From: Penicillium oxalicum | Lineage: Eukaryota; Ascomycota; Eurotiomycetes; Eurotiales; Aspergillaceae | NCBI RefSeq assembly: GCF_001723175.1 | Contig: NC_064656.1 | Location: 868,001 to 932,000, forward strand | Length of the DNA stretch: 64,000 nucleotides | Direction: 5' to 3' | In this document: positions 24,229 to 36,793 of the stretch, in pieces | Layout of the letters: every line of letters starts with the position of its first letter | Position numbering within the stretch: the stretch's first letter is position 1 | Made by a program: the position numbers and the translations under genes | Notes under the pieces: model-generated | Told to the model about the DNA's origin: nothing | The model's database searches: none | The model's input: only the letters and a program-made list of their open reading frames with translations

Positions 24229-25289
24229 GTGGGTGGGCGGTACGCTGCTGCTTTTGGGGGGGCGCGTTACTCGCCGCCAACCCGGATTCAGCCAGACTTG
24301 ACGTGTCGCTTGTTCCTTGGGGGCCACAGATTTTCTAGTAATCGAAAACTCTCTCCGATTAATCTTTCAAAGCCACTGGACCTCAGGATCATACGTGGGA
24401 GTGTCAAAAATATAGTCGTTGTGGAGGAGGTGTCGTGAGCAGATGACCTTGTGAGCCGTTTTAGGGCTGTTAGGCTTATTGAGTGTTCCGGATGCGGATA
24501 ATTAGATTATCCGTCAAGTCTAGCCGGAAGAGGAACGCTCGGCATCACTTGCAGGCCTGAATGCCTCACATTACAGGCATTATCGGGTGTCAACCCCTCA
24601 AACCCTCAGGCCAACTTTACGCTTTTGTGCTATATCTACCCCATCACGGCATTTTGAAATCTCAGAAGATGTTTGAGTAACTTAGTTCTCAAGAGTCACT
24701 GTTCGATTGAAGTTTTATCTGTGTCGGTGTGTGTCTTGGGTAATAATCTACAGTTAACCCTTCAGGCAGAAACCCTAAAACCCTAACCACTAGGCGGCCC
24801 ATGACGGCAAAATTTGCTCGAATGCCCGACTTAGGTGGTTGGCGAGAAGGACCATCTCATTACGCTAAGCCTAGCGGAACATGATGATTGTGACACTCCG
24901 TTTGCTACAATGATCTGACTCGACCTCAGCAGCTACCATCTACATCTGAAAATAGTTAGCCCAGGCATCTCAATTTCTGGGAAGGCCAAAAAACAAGGCG
25001 CTTATATCTTTGATTGGCCCAGCCTGAAAAAATGAGCATCAAGGTACTTGAGGATTTCCACGGGCGTGGGACTCAAATGCGAGACCTCACCCCATTTATA
25101 TACCCGGGCTATCCTTCTAAGACTAGGTATTTCAAGAGAAGCTGTTGAATGAGGCATGTTCTTTATTGATGCGGTTGTTCATACACCTATGTTTCTTACT
25201 TTATTAAACCCTTCCAAATATGTGGAATATCAGAGCCCCGATAATTAAAAATCGATGGGATGCATGATTGCCCCAAATGTAGCTTTTTT
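24229..25289. other. AT-rich upstream region of the telobox gene
   Basis: Lies between the 3' end of the Gdt1 gene and the start of the telobox gene, both on the minus strand. Several stretches are AT-rich. It contains TTAGGG/CCCTAA hexamers (24461, 24773, 24781). No exon is seen. Confidence 0.5.
24771..24788. promoter_or_regulatory. Telomere-hexamer-like motif (CCCTAA twice)
   Basis: CCCTAA occurs at 24773-24778 and 24781-24786 within AACCCTAAAACCCTAACC. A TTAGGG lies at 24461-24466. Such teloboxes are bound by telobox Myb proteins and also resemble ribosomal-protein promoter elements. The motif sits about 545 bases upstream of the telobox gene ATG. Regulatory use is inferred. Confidence 0.4.
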
Positions 25290-27024
25290 CTAATACAGGC
25301 CCTCAATGAGGTAGATAATGCCAAAGACAAAGAAAGCGGTGGCGCCACCAAGTGTAACTGTTATGTCCAAGTTAGATACGACTGGGAAGACGACAGGAAC
25401 AAGTGAGTACGATCCGAGACTTACCAACGCGCAGACTCACGCGGCCGGCAATAGCTCGACCGCCAATGACGGCCGCAGCGGTACAGATTGCGTGACCGGT
25501 GATGGCACCGACAGTCACCCACCAGTAGTCTTGACCAGCAGCCATTGCAATTGTAGCAATCTGACTGCGATCACCCCACTCGCCGAGGAAGGTCATGACG
25601 AAAGTCTGGACCCAGGCGGGGCTTAGCAGAAGGGAGAAGAGATTGCTCACGCCGCTCATCATATCGTTGAAGCGACGACCCGGGGTTGGCGAAGAGCCAC
25701 GCGAGGACGAGGAAGAAACGCTCTCGGGAGGAGAAGGAAGACGATTGGAAGAGCCCCGCGACTTGGCGCGGCCGCCAGCACGACCGGCTTCCAGCGAATG
25801 CGGAGTAACCGACGAGCGACGACGACCCATGCGTCGTTGCTCTTGCTCCTTCTCCTCCAACTCCATCTCAACCTCGCGCATTTCCTCTCCCACGCCCTCG
25901 TCCGGAGACATCTCACGACCTTCCTTGAACATCTTGGCGCCAAAGACCAGGAACAGCACAGCGGCCATGAGCTTCGTGACAGACTTGGGAATCAAGGTAG
26001 GTACAGCGTGGCCGAGAACAGCAGACAACACAGTCATGACAAACAGGGCACAAAAGGCGGCGGAGAAGACAACCAAACGCGGGTGTCTCATGGCCATGAG
26101 GGCAGCGACAAGGAAGGTTTTGTCGCCAATCTCAGACACAATGATCATCGTAAAGGAGAAGAGCAAGGAGTGCAGGCCATCGCTTGCACCCACTGTCGTC
26201 TCGCCTGTCGCCAGACCAGGGATCTTGGAACTGGAATAGGATCCCGAGACTGGGGAGCCTTTCTGAACAGCGAGTGGATCTTCTTTGGCCTGAGAAGGAG
26301 ACTTTGGGTGTGGAATATCGTGAGGCTTGGTAGGAAGATCGGCAGGTTTCTGAAAGATAGAATGAACGTGAGTAAAGTAGACTTTTTGAGATCATCAAAG
26401 GCGCCGATAACTCCTACCTCCAACATTCCGAGCGCACTCACATCATCCGACCCGCGCCCGGCGCTTCCACCCATTGACTCGCTGTCGGTTGACTGCTTTT
26501 GCTTCTCGCTGTGAGGCAGTGGTAGCCTCCTTGGGGCTGCCGGGTACCTTCTCAGACTTGGCCTGGTTGACCTTCTCCTTCTCAGATACCCCTCCCTCAG
26601 TGCCCCTCGTGCCTTCTTTGGGCCCAGGCCGGCTTGGGTCATCCATGACCCCACCATTTGAATTCGGGATGGCAGCCTCGGCCTCGATGCCGGGACGATT
26701 GCCCGAGGAAGCCTTGAAGGTGTCTTTGGCAGACCCAGCGCCTGTCCCGTCGTTGCTCTTGGTCTTGCGATCGCGGTCCGCAGTGGTTTCCACCCAGGGG
26801 CCAGCATGCGGCTTACCGTCCATGCGGTCGACTGGGACATCTAGGGACCCCTTGGTCGCAGTGTCATATATCGCGGGCTCAGCATCGACGTATCGCGCAT
26901 CCACACCAGATGATTCACTTGATAGGCGAGAATTTGGTTGCCGAGTCGAGTCGACGTCGGCGGCCGCGACTGTCAGAGCTGGAAGGAGCAGCAAAGCCAA
27001 GGACGAGGAGACAGAGAATTTCAT
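25290..27024 (-). CDS. gdt1: Gdt1-type (UPF0016) Golgi cation transporter with apparent frameshift
   Basis: Minus-strand exons are 27024-26442, 26349-25425 and 25357-25290. Correcting one base gives about 524 residues. A signal peptide (SSSLALLLLPALTVAAA) is followed by a hydrophilic luminal region of about 200 residues. The two halves of the transporter each carry the family motif: EIGDKT in the first and EWGDRS in the second, with membrane helices on both sides. An acidic/basic loop (EMRE...RRMGRRRSS) separates them. The end reads FGIIYLIEGLY. UPF0016 proteins exchange Ca2+/Mn2+ for protons in the Golgi. In exon 1 the frame must shift by one base near 26523: SPKEA is in one frame and LPHSEKQ plus the GTGAGT donor at 26441 are in the next. 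Without a shift, only weak GTCAAC or GTCAAT donors would join exon 2 in phase. Confidence 0.85.
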
Positions 27025-30000
27025 GATGTGTGGTCGCAGTCTCTACTGCTGGCAAGACGGCTGAGGCGAACGGGCGTAATTTGCGATACGAGAGAGAGTG
27101 AATGGTGGCTTCGTTAAAGGATGATGGGTAAAATGAGGCTGATGACGCCCAGGTCAAGGAAGGACACGAATATCGATCAATGATCCGCCACGGACGTTGG
27201 TACGAGGGGGGCAACGAAATTAAGTCACGAAACAAAGTAGAAATGAAAGCATGCAGATTAAAATTTTTTAAACAGTCTAAGCTCGTCAATGCAAAGACGT
27301 AAATTCGACACACAGCAAAGCCCGATGGAAGTCAACACAAAAAAAAAAGCAACACCGGTATCACTTTGTTACTGTTCCTCGTCCAGGGGGTTTATCCCAC
27401 GTGATCCGTGTTCCACCGGAAGCGGCCTGTGAGAATCTGGCCCCAAGAAGTCAACGGAGGTCTTCCGTCAACGTTAGATGGCTTTATGTAGATTCAATGT
27501 TATTTGGCATTTTGAAGGCGCTGTCGAAATGACAGAAGCATAGTACGTCCTTGATTGATGGGCCTGACGATCAATTGTGTGCTGTGTTTATATATATTTT
27601 GAAAACTGCCTGTCCGACTGACTCGAAAAGGTGACGGACGTAAACTCTATATAGCTGCCCGCCGCCCGATTACAGGTCGCATAGGTTTATTCGACGCACA
27701 CCCCAAAACCGATATACCTCTTCCTCTCGGGCCATGAGGATCGAGGAGGAGTCAAATACACTGGGTCATATGAAAAACAGGTCCTTCCACCTGGATCAAG
27801 TGGGCCTGCTTGACAGTGACCGGGCAAGACTGAGACTATCTGCCCTCTGTTTATCAAATCGAGGATTAAATGGATGTAAGCAGGAGGAAGATGCGATTTT
27901 TTCTTGTCGACGGGAATTCTGCTACAATTAGAATGTCGAAGGAAGCGGGACGCTACTTCATTTGCACGAAGCCGGCTCATTCTGAATATAGCCTGGGAGC
28001 AGCGTTCAAAGGGAAGGGGGTTGTCGGACTAGCAAGTTAGATCATCTTAACTCTCCATCGGATCTTGATGCAACATTGGGCACATTGGCTTGGCGCTACT
28101 GTGCCGGAAGCTCTTATTTCAACAGTTTCCGCTTTAGCGATTTTTTCGTATCAAGTTCAAAGGCGAGGCAAACCAAGGCAATGCGAGGCTGGATAACGCT
28201 TGTACTTGGTGGCAGGATGAGATGTCTTCCATTGGGGGACTAATCAGAGCGTCAAGACATTTTCTGGCTCTGATAGAGCTACTCATGATAGAAAGATCGT
28301 CTTTCCGGGCTTTCGAGGGTCTGCATTGCAACAGTGCTGTGAATTACACTCGCATTGGCTTGAGAGCCAGTAAGCTTGCCATTTCTGGTTGTATCAATCT
28401 CGATCTTCAGCGCCAGATGGGTAGAGCTGCAAATGCCCCACCAGTCGAAATAGTCCCAGTGTGATCATAGCTCGTGGTTGAAGGGTAAATGCTGACGCGG
28501 CGGACCTTGCATAGTGACGTTTTAGGGAACATGGATGAAAGACCATACCAGCAGTGAGTGTCGTGATTCTGCCCATTTTAAAAGAGGCCGAACCTATCAC
28601 GAACGCTGACATTGCTCATCAAGCCATGTTCCGAATGCAAAGGTATCTCTGTCGGGGGCTCGATAATTGACAGTTAGTGTAAATTGCGATGGAAGCTGAC
28701 ACTCGTCTAGTGACGCCAAAATGTCACTTTCGAAGTCGTTATTGTCTTACCGGGTCTCGTTGCTTACCCTCAACGAGACCCATATACCCAGGGGCATCCA
28801 GTATCTCGAGTTTCATGTACGCATTTTATGAGTTCAGCATTTTCTCCGGATATCTACCAGAATTATCCACGTCAAAGGCTCTCGTAAGCATCTGAACATG
28901 CAGTTGAGGCAATGCCAAGTTGGGTGGACGCGTCGCGGGGGGACTTGCAAGTCACGCAGCCGATAGTCATCATGTGACAGGACATGCCGCAAATGGCCAG
29001 CGGCCTTGGTCTTCCATCAGCCGCCGTAAAACGGCCAACAGACTTCATTCACAACGATAGCCAGCGTAGCCTCCAATGAGAATGGAACGAAATGAAGAAA
29101 GAGAGACATCCTCTTTGAAAATCCTGAATAGACACAAGAAAAAAGTGATATTGACGCAAGCACTTGCATCGCGCGATGACATTTGAGTCGATATCTACGC
29201 GGCATTCCTCGTCATCGGTAGGTGACTCTGGTACAGTCTCACTCCACGAACCCCGTCACCTCCTGTCTCCCAACGGGCCCGATGCACGATGACGGCAGTC
29301 TGCAGCAAAATGGTCAGCTGAGATGACTGAGCCCAGCGAGCTCCAAATCATCTGCACACATCTCCTGCATCGTGAAAGCTGATAAGTGAGTTCAATCTCA
29401 AGTAGCAGCCCACATGCAGCAACGGGGATGACCCCGCAGCCTCACAGCGCCCACAAAACGCGGCTCTCCAATCTCAGAGCTACCCAGGCTTGGCACCCGA
29501 GTAGCTTGGATTGGGATTTCAGAAATTGGCCGATTGCAGATGAACAGGCCGCCGCAAGCTTCTCGTTGGGGGGGGGGGCAAGTGCTGCACGGCTGATCCT
29601 CTCGGGTGCATACACCGCAGCATCACTGGCAACGGGAAAGGTTATTTTACTTTGCACATGCTTCCTGTCCAAGAACCATCATCCGGCTATCCAGAGCAGG
29701 ATTTATGCTGCCTTGACCAGCGGCTCACCAGCTTGACGCCATATCACCTTGTCCGGTGCTCGTCCGGTGCTCTCGAAAGAGGGGTTAGGCCGACATGTGC
29801 ACCGCTCATCGACTGTCGAGGATGTGGACCCAGTGGAGAAGTGGAGATGAAGATGCGCCCGGCGGAACGATGATGGACACCGTAGAGTGACCTTGGGCAC
29901 TGGTAAGAGTATTAACTTGACACTGTTCGGTAGTTAGTACTGGAGCTGTATACGAGACAATAATTCGGGTTTGACGGCGCAGCCCTCGAAAAAAAAGGGG

Positions 30001-31196
30001 GGAGGAGGAGTGGTCTGCGTAGGTTTGAAAAAGTCATGAAGGAGAGCTGGGAAACAGTCACACTGTGATAGGGCGGGAGCTTTTATCGTGAACAAAAGGC
30101 CCTACCGACTTTCACGCGTAGGCTGGTCCCAATAAAGACTCTCGAGAAGACAAAGATTGCCCCATTTGGGTACATGAGGCAATCCACGAGGTGCTCCACG
30201 AGGCAACCAGCAAGCAATGTGGTGCGACCACCTCAAGTGTCAACCCAGAATAGGTTGGAAATTTATGTTCACGAAGCCAGGGGTAATTGTTCACAATCGA
30301 GATGAATTGCAAGAAGAGCAGTCATCTCTCTTCTCGTACTCTGAGTCTCCAGTCCACCGTCGAATAACCGCAGGAGAAACGCCGGCGCAGGTGACAGGAT
30401 GATCGACGCGACTCACCGCCTATTGGATCCTCCCCCCGCACGCACCTGCACTCGCGATCGTAACTCGCCAGATACGGAGACCGCGGAGATACGGAGTTTG
30501 TCCCAGATACACCTCCATGGACAACGGACAAGGCATGATGAGCAGTGGATGATGCTCTCCCGGTGGAAAGTAATCGCTTGGCGATCGTACGTGCTTCTTT
30601 TTGAGTATGCTCGGGTCCATAGTAATATCCCGCCTTGAAACACTCCGAACCAAACGAAGGTAGCATTGGCAAGCCACCGCCCAAAGGAAAAAAAAAGTCT
30701 CCCGTTGTCATGACCCAAGGAGCTTGGGTCATCAGTTGGGCTCGCTTCTGTGCCTCTGAGATGGTTCTTGCGTCCGTTCGCATCCCGTGATCTATTTCTT
30801 GTCGACCCTTTCCTCGCTAGATCTTTCCCTCGTTTCTTGGAATTCAAGCAATGCCGGATCAAGGTCTCACTCGTGCGAGGTTGCTTGGTCTCTCTCTTAA
30901 GTATTGATCTGGGACCCCCCCCCGCAGCCCCTTACCTGTTCACCACCATCGGGGTTTTCTACGCGGAGCTTCACGGGTCTTGATAGGAATCACCACGGAT
31001 TCCGTCGGTCCAGCCCATCGTCCCCTTGCGGAGGTGGTCGGCTTAGGTGAGGCTTCACAGCATTCTTCGAGAAGTCTCCGTCAGCAGCAAGTGCATCGGG
31101 AAAGTGAGATTTAGGTGAGTGAAATCCCTCCAAGAGCCTCCCATCTCAGATCAAATCAAATCCACATCTCTGAGATCAGAAAACCCTCGACGCAAC
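27025..31196. other. 4.2-kb divergent intergenic region
   Basis: Between the oppositely oriented Gdt1 and MFS genes. Only short open frames occur, none with coherent splicing. It holds a G run near 29571 and AT-rich TATATATATTTT near 27590. Promoters of both flanking genes must lie here. Nothing else is supported. Confidence 0.45.
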
Positions 31197-33642
31197 ATGG
31201 GATTAATCTCGTTTTTTTCACAGTTGTGCGCGTGCTTGCTCCTGTACATACGGCGCAGAGACCGTGTCGGGAAGTCATCGGAAGTGGATTCCATGGAGGA
31301 ACCACCATCGCCGGCGATGGTCCCAGAGAAGAACACACGGGCGGTCCCTCGCTGGAAACGTCTCTTGGGCAAAGCATCACCTTCGGGCAGTGAGGATGAC
31401 TCCTACCGATCCAAGTCGACGCTGGGGATTCTAAGTGACAAAGAGACCGATGAGGTGCCCGGTGAGCAAAGCCCATATTGGAGCAGATACCCTGATTGTC
31501 AACCCGGGCGGGCTGCAGAGGCTGACTGTGACTTGACATCATTATACAGGGACGGTCTTGCTGTTGTCATCCGACCGAAACGAGCCCCTGGGGATGAGAC
31601 ACCAACCTCAACGGACGTCGACATCGTCGCTTCACTCTTCAGCACCCCCCTCTCGATCTTCCTCTCGATCGGCCGTACCTCAAAAGAAACGAACGGCCAA
31701 TGGGCAGATTGTGCTTGAGCCACAGCCTGATGATTCGGCCAACGACCCGCTCAATTGGCCCATGTGGCAACGAGACGCGGCTCTCTTCTCCCTCGGGTTT
31801 TACTGTCTCATGGGTGGAGGCATGACCCCCATTTTGGCGGCGGGATTTTCGGATGTTGCCGAGACCTACGATGTCACCAAACAGAAAGTGGCCTACACCA
31901 CGGGTCTTTATATGCTGGGACTGGGTATTGGCTCGGTGATCATGTCTCCGACAGCCATTTTGTTTGGCAAACGCCCTGTGTATCTCCTGGGCGCGATCTT
32001 GTTTGTCATCTCATGTATCTGGTGTGCTCTGTCCCCCAACTATCCCAGTCTGGTACTTGCACGCATCTTTCAAGGTATTGCCGTGAGCCCCGTGGAATGT
32101 CTCCCATCTGCGACCATCGCAGAGATCTATTTCTTGCACGAACGGGCCTACCGAGTTGGTGTATACACTCTGCTGCTGCTCGGTGGAAAGAACCTCATCC
32201 CCCTGGCCAGTGCGGCCATTATCGGCAGTCTCGGCTGGCGATGGGTGTTTTGGATTGTCGCGATCATTGTGGGAGCCTGCTTCTTCCTGCTATTCTTTTT
32301 CGTTCCTGAGACCTTCTGGGACCGCACTCCTCGGCCACGCAAGCACCGGAAGCGTCCTCACATGGGCAGGACCGTGTCTGATCTCATGTCTCATGGGTTC
32401 CGTGGTCGGCACCCGCACAAAGAGCTACCGGGGGAGCTGGTAGAAGGCAAAGAACAGCTAGAACCGGAACTACCAACGACGCCGCGACAGGAGAAGCACG
32501 CGCATTTCATGTTTGCCGACGACACGGCCAACGAGAAGGAGAACCTCGAGGCGAATGAAGAGCCCACAACACCCGGCAATTTCATCCCTGTCAACCACGA
32601 TAATCACGATGATCACATCAGCCACGAGCCCCTGCCGGGTACCGCAGGAGAGGGACCAAGCCACCTGCAAGTGCCACCGGCAGTGGTCGTGGCCCCCGAA
32701 GGTCTCGAAGACCTCGAGTCGGCCTACCGGGCGACAAAGTCGCCAACCCGTAGCGCGCGGAGTGAATCCCATTCTCCAGGAATGCAAATTCCAGCGCCTC
32801 AGCAGTATACCAATCGACTGCGCGACCGGCCCAAGGTCCCATTCTCCCAATTACTCAAAGTCTGGAACGGTCGCATCGCTCACGACAAGTGGTACAAGGC
32901 GGCTACGCGGCCTTTCATCCTCTTCGCTTATCCTGCTGTTCTGTGGTCCTCGGTGATCTACGCCCTCTCCGTGGGGTGGTTAATCGTCCTTTCAGAGTGT
33001 GTCGCGGTGATCTACGAGTCCTCTGAATACTATGGCTTCACTGCCCTTCAGACCGGTCTGATTTACATATCCCCCTTCGTGGGTGGTCTCCTGGGTACCG
33101 CCGTGGCGGGCAAAGTGTCCGACATTGTGGTACGATATATGACCAGCCGGAACGGTGGCATCTATGAGCCCGAGTTCCGGCTGGTGATGGCAATCCCCAT
33201 TGCCATTTCGACGACGATTGGTCTCATGGGATTTGGCTGGAGCGCTCAGCTCATGAACGCGTGGATCGTGCCGACCATTTTCTTTGGTGTGATTTCTTTT
33301 GGATGCTGTCTCGGGAGTACCACCGCCATTACTTTCTGCGTGGACAGTTATCGTCAATACGCCGGAGAGGCTCTCGTGACGCTCAACTTCAGCAAGAGTA
33401 TGTATTCGACTTTCCCCACACCTTGATTGGATCCTTGGCTGATTTCTCCTCTAGACGTTCTTCACGGTCTCATCTTCTCGCTGTTCATTGTCAGCTGGTT
33501 GGAGTCGGACGGCTCGCGGACCGTGTTCTTGGCTATTGGCGGTATTCAAATGTTTTGTCTTTTGATGACAATTCCGATGTACATCTACGGCAAGCGGGCG
33601 CGCATGTGGACGGTGCGCAGGCGACTCATGGAGCGCTTCTGA
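31197..33642 (+). CDS. MFS transporter, DHA1-like, with long cytosolic segments
   Basis: Three exons (31197-31461, 31550-33397 and 33455-33642) encode about 766 residues. A long Ser/Arg-rich N-terminal segment precedes NDPLNWP, a common feature before the first helix in DHA1-type carriers. Twelve membrane segments can be traced. The central loop between helices 6 and 7 is large (about 200 residues) and acidic, rich in His, Asp and Pro. The first half has ARIFQG and EIYFLHERA signatures. Family members are proton-driven exporters or importers of drugs, polyamines or related solutes. The substrate is not predictable here. Two in-frame ATGs compete: 31197 (used) adds a short hydrophobic piece, and 31293 gives a purely hydrophilic start. 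A Zn2Cys6 regulator gene follows 670 bases downstream. Confidence 0.88.
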
Positions 33643-34310
33643 TTGAGTACGAATGACGATAGATGATTTTTGGTTTGGTTCTTCGAAATCGGCGTCCGTG
33701 TGCATATAGACTCGATGGTCTGGCTGGTGATGGCCAGAAGATTTGATAACGGTGGCGCTTATTCTCAATAATGATTGATGACGATAGGTCCGTTTACTAT
33801 GATTCCGTCTGCTACAAGATATTTGCTATGAAACATGTCTGCAATTGACGCCAACCTCAATCGATCAAGTTTCGTAACCAAAGCGTACTTCAAGACGCCG
33901 AGGCTGGAGTCGTCGCTTCAGTCACCACATCAACCGGCCCGGCCGTTTTTGATTGCCGTGTGCTTCAAACACAGCCTCATGACCAAATGCCATCCGTACA
34001 ATCGATAGTCCAAGTTCACTGTGATATGACCCGTATCCGGAATAGTTAAAGGAAACCGACTCTCCACCCGCATCTGATGGCATGCAAGATGTAGAAAGTC
34101 GGTGATTCATCCGGCATTACCCACCGTGGTCACTGGAGCCGAATGTACGGCCAGTCCCGAGCGGGCGTGAGATTGGCTGCCGAGCCAATCGAGCTAACCA
34201 AGAATTGGATGAACCTTGTTGACCTCCCAACCAAGCCACCCTCCTATGGCGACCAGGAAACACCGCCCAGTCTGTTGCACATCCCTTAGTATGGAAGGCG
34301 AGAAGACAGT
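33643..34310. other. Intergenic region with the regulator's leader
   Basis: 3' flank of the MFS gene and promoter of the Zn2Cys6 gene. The only notable element is the uORF at 34291-34314. Confidence 0.55.
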
Positions 34311-34314
34311 ATGA
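34291..34314 (+). promoter_or_regulatory. Seven-codon uORF overlapping the main start (ATGA)
   Basis: ATG at 34291 opens a seven-codon frame whose TGA (34312-34314) overlaps the main ATG (34311-34313) of the Zn2Cys6 gene. If the transcript includes it, translation of the regulator would need leaky scanning or termination-reinitiation. It is visible in the sequence; use is inferred. Confidence 0.45.
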
Positions 34315-36522
34315 CCGAACGAGTGCGAAGAAATGGGCAGCTCTCTGCGTGCGAGCCCTGTCGCAAGTCAAAACTCCGATGCGACCACCACCGGCCCGTA
34401 TGTGGCAGGTGTTCGCGGCGCCGCCTGACGGAGCAAGAATGCCTCTACCATCCAGCTCCGATGGCGAAACAGCTGACTCCGCAATCCGAGTTAGAAGGAG
34501 TGACACATCCTCAAGTCCCAAATGGATCTGCCAGAGTCAGTCCAAGTCCCCACGAGCTTGTCAACCTGAATAGCAATTTGATGTCCCTAGTGGATCCAAG
34601 CCCGTCGCGTCCAACTAGATCGTGTACCTCTCTCACGAGGACCGGCATAGCTTTAGGCCAGCCTGCCCAGCCTGATGAAGAACAGGTTCGCCAGGGGGCA
34701 AGACTATTGAATGAGATTGTGCAATTAGGTGCGGAGCTAGGAGATTCCATGAAGCGGTTTCTCGTGTCTGACAACGAGCTTTGCCTTCACTGCCCTCTCA
34801 TCAAGTTGGTTTGGGATGCGACGGACCAGAGAATTCGAAATTTGCCTCGCAATATGTCTTTGCAGGACTTGAAACTTCAATCCCGAGTCATCTTTGAACA
34901 GACGTCGTCGCAGCTTGTCTTGCCTTCAGACCCAGATAATCTACCGTCGGATTTGTCCAGACAAGCCCTTCGCTGGGACATGTTGGGCATCTACTGCGCC
35001 CAATTCGGGCTATTTCTCGGGGGAGAAAAGGACAAGCTTGGCAGCGTACTTGTCCATGAAGCTTGGAGGGCTGACCGCCAAACACTCATGCAAAGAGCAT
35101 TCCAAGCCTGCATACAGTGTGAATCCTTTTGTGACAGCTTGGGCGCAGTCAACGATCTGACGCTTTGGTCCCGCTTGCTCACCATTCTCTTTGCCACTTG
35201 GTGCTTTGGGGACGACTCATATCACGTGCTGCGCTTGCTGGGCAGCATGTCTTCGGTGTTCTTCGCATTAGGGCTTCATAAGGGAGTCCAGAACGGCCAG
35301 TCGATACCTTACTACATGATTGAGATTCGTAAACGGGCTATTGCCTGGGCCCATGATCATGATAAGGTGTGGGCAGCGTTTACATCACGGTCAGCCGCCT
35401 TTGGCTTCTTTTCAAACGATTGCATTTGCGCTGACATGATGCGCTATCCACGTAGACCTGCACACCTTAGTCGCCATTTCTGCACATTTGATCTGCCCCT
35501 CGACCTTCCAGATTCGGTGATTATGGGGCCATATGATGCTCTTCTTGAAGCTCGTCGGCATTTAGACGCAGATGGATGGAACACAGAGGGCGTCTTCTAT
35601 CCTGTGTCTCGCCAGCGCGTGCTGCTCTTGCTTTGCATGCCACGGGAGGAGGCTTTAGAGTTGAAAATTGGCCCAGCGACCCATGACCTTGAATCCAAAG
35701 CCGAGTAAGTCCTCCTGCCCTTTGTGATTCTATCTTGTGCCAATGCAAGCTTTAGGCGAACATTGCGAAAACTCAAATCCATTTGGCGGTCGATTCCGTC
35801 TCACCTCAAATATGATCAGATGCGAGGGGCCACAACTGATCTGGATACGGTCATGATTTTGCGGTACTTGTGGCTTCAGTATCTCTACACGGAATTTATT
35901 CTCTACACCATTCTTGCAAATTACAGCCAAGGGAGACGTGAGAAATTGATGATCACCGCGCATGAGATAGTCGCCACGGTCCTCCTTCCAGCTCGAACCA
36001 GAGATGCACTGCATAGCTATAGAGCCGACATTGAATGGGCTGTGAGTTTTGGGGCTCAGCATACATTTCATCTGGCTTGATGGCCACTAACTCTCATTGT
36101 AGCTGGTATTTTATGGAATGCCGTGTGCCAGTGTACTGGTTCTGGAGTTGCTACGCCAAGATCCGCCCACCACAAACACATATCACATCAATCGAAGCAA
36201 AGTTATCCAAGACATTAGCATCTTGATCTCGTGCTGCGACTCTTGGACGGAACCTGGCCAGAGCAATTATCAAACCTGTCGCCAAGCTCAAGCCATCTTC
36301 TCGAAGAGTCTTGATTCGATCTTGAATTGCACTCAGCCTGTCTCAAGGCTTCACGTTGACGAAGCGGATGGAGATAGAGCGACGAATGACGAGGAGGCTT
36401 GGAAACTTGCGACTCCCGATGTGAGTCAAGATGCAGAGTGGACGGTGTGGCTTGACTCTCTCGGTCTTCAGGGTGATCTGTGGCAGCTACCAAGCATATC
36501 CACTCCGGAATACTTTGCATGA
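34311..36522 (+). CDS. Zn2Cys6 transcription factor with fungal middle-homology region
   Basis: Three exons (34311-35704, 35756-36041 and 36103-36522) give about 699 residues. The binuclear zinc cluster is at the N-terminus: cysteines 14, 17, 24, 31, 34 and 44, with a basic loop RKSKLR and a slightly long last spacing of nine residues. The middle region contains the helical pattern of the fungal transcription factor domain (LTLWSRLLTILFATWCFG, ADMMRYPRRPAHLSRH). The C-terminus is acidic (EADGDRATNDEEAW). It is expected to bind CGG-type half-sites in the nucleus. Target genes are unknown. The nearest candidates are the upstream MFS transporter on the same strand and the small unknown gene behind it. 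The start is supported by the immediate zinc cluster and by the lack of an alternative in-frame ATG. Confidence 0.9.
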
Positions 36523-36793
36523 GAGAGTAAAACAACCGAAAAACTCATGGGGTAGCAAATAAATTCAAGATTACGAAGAACATAAATCCTTCCGGCTCCA
36601 AAATTTTACGTGGTATAATTCAAGAGGCTTCTTTCTTAGGGCTTTTTCCATCAATTTGGAGTGATTGGCAACATAATGGCAGGATGACAGGGAAAGCGCA
36701 AATGACCGACACCATGAGCACAACTCATTTGAAAACCGGGCGTTGGAACAAAATGGTGGGAAATCTCCGCAGTCAAGATAGCTTTGCAAATGC

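Noticed and set aside
30322..30862. Overlapping minus frames of about 150 codons
   Set aside because: Several frames overlap each other with no start, splice or motif support.
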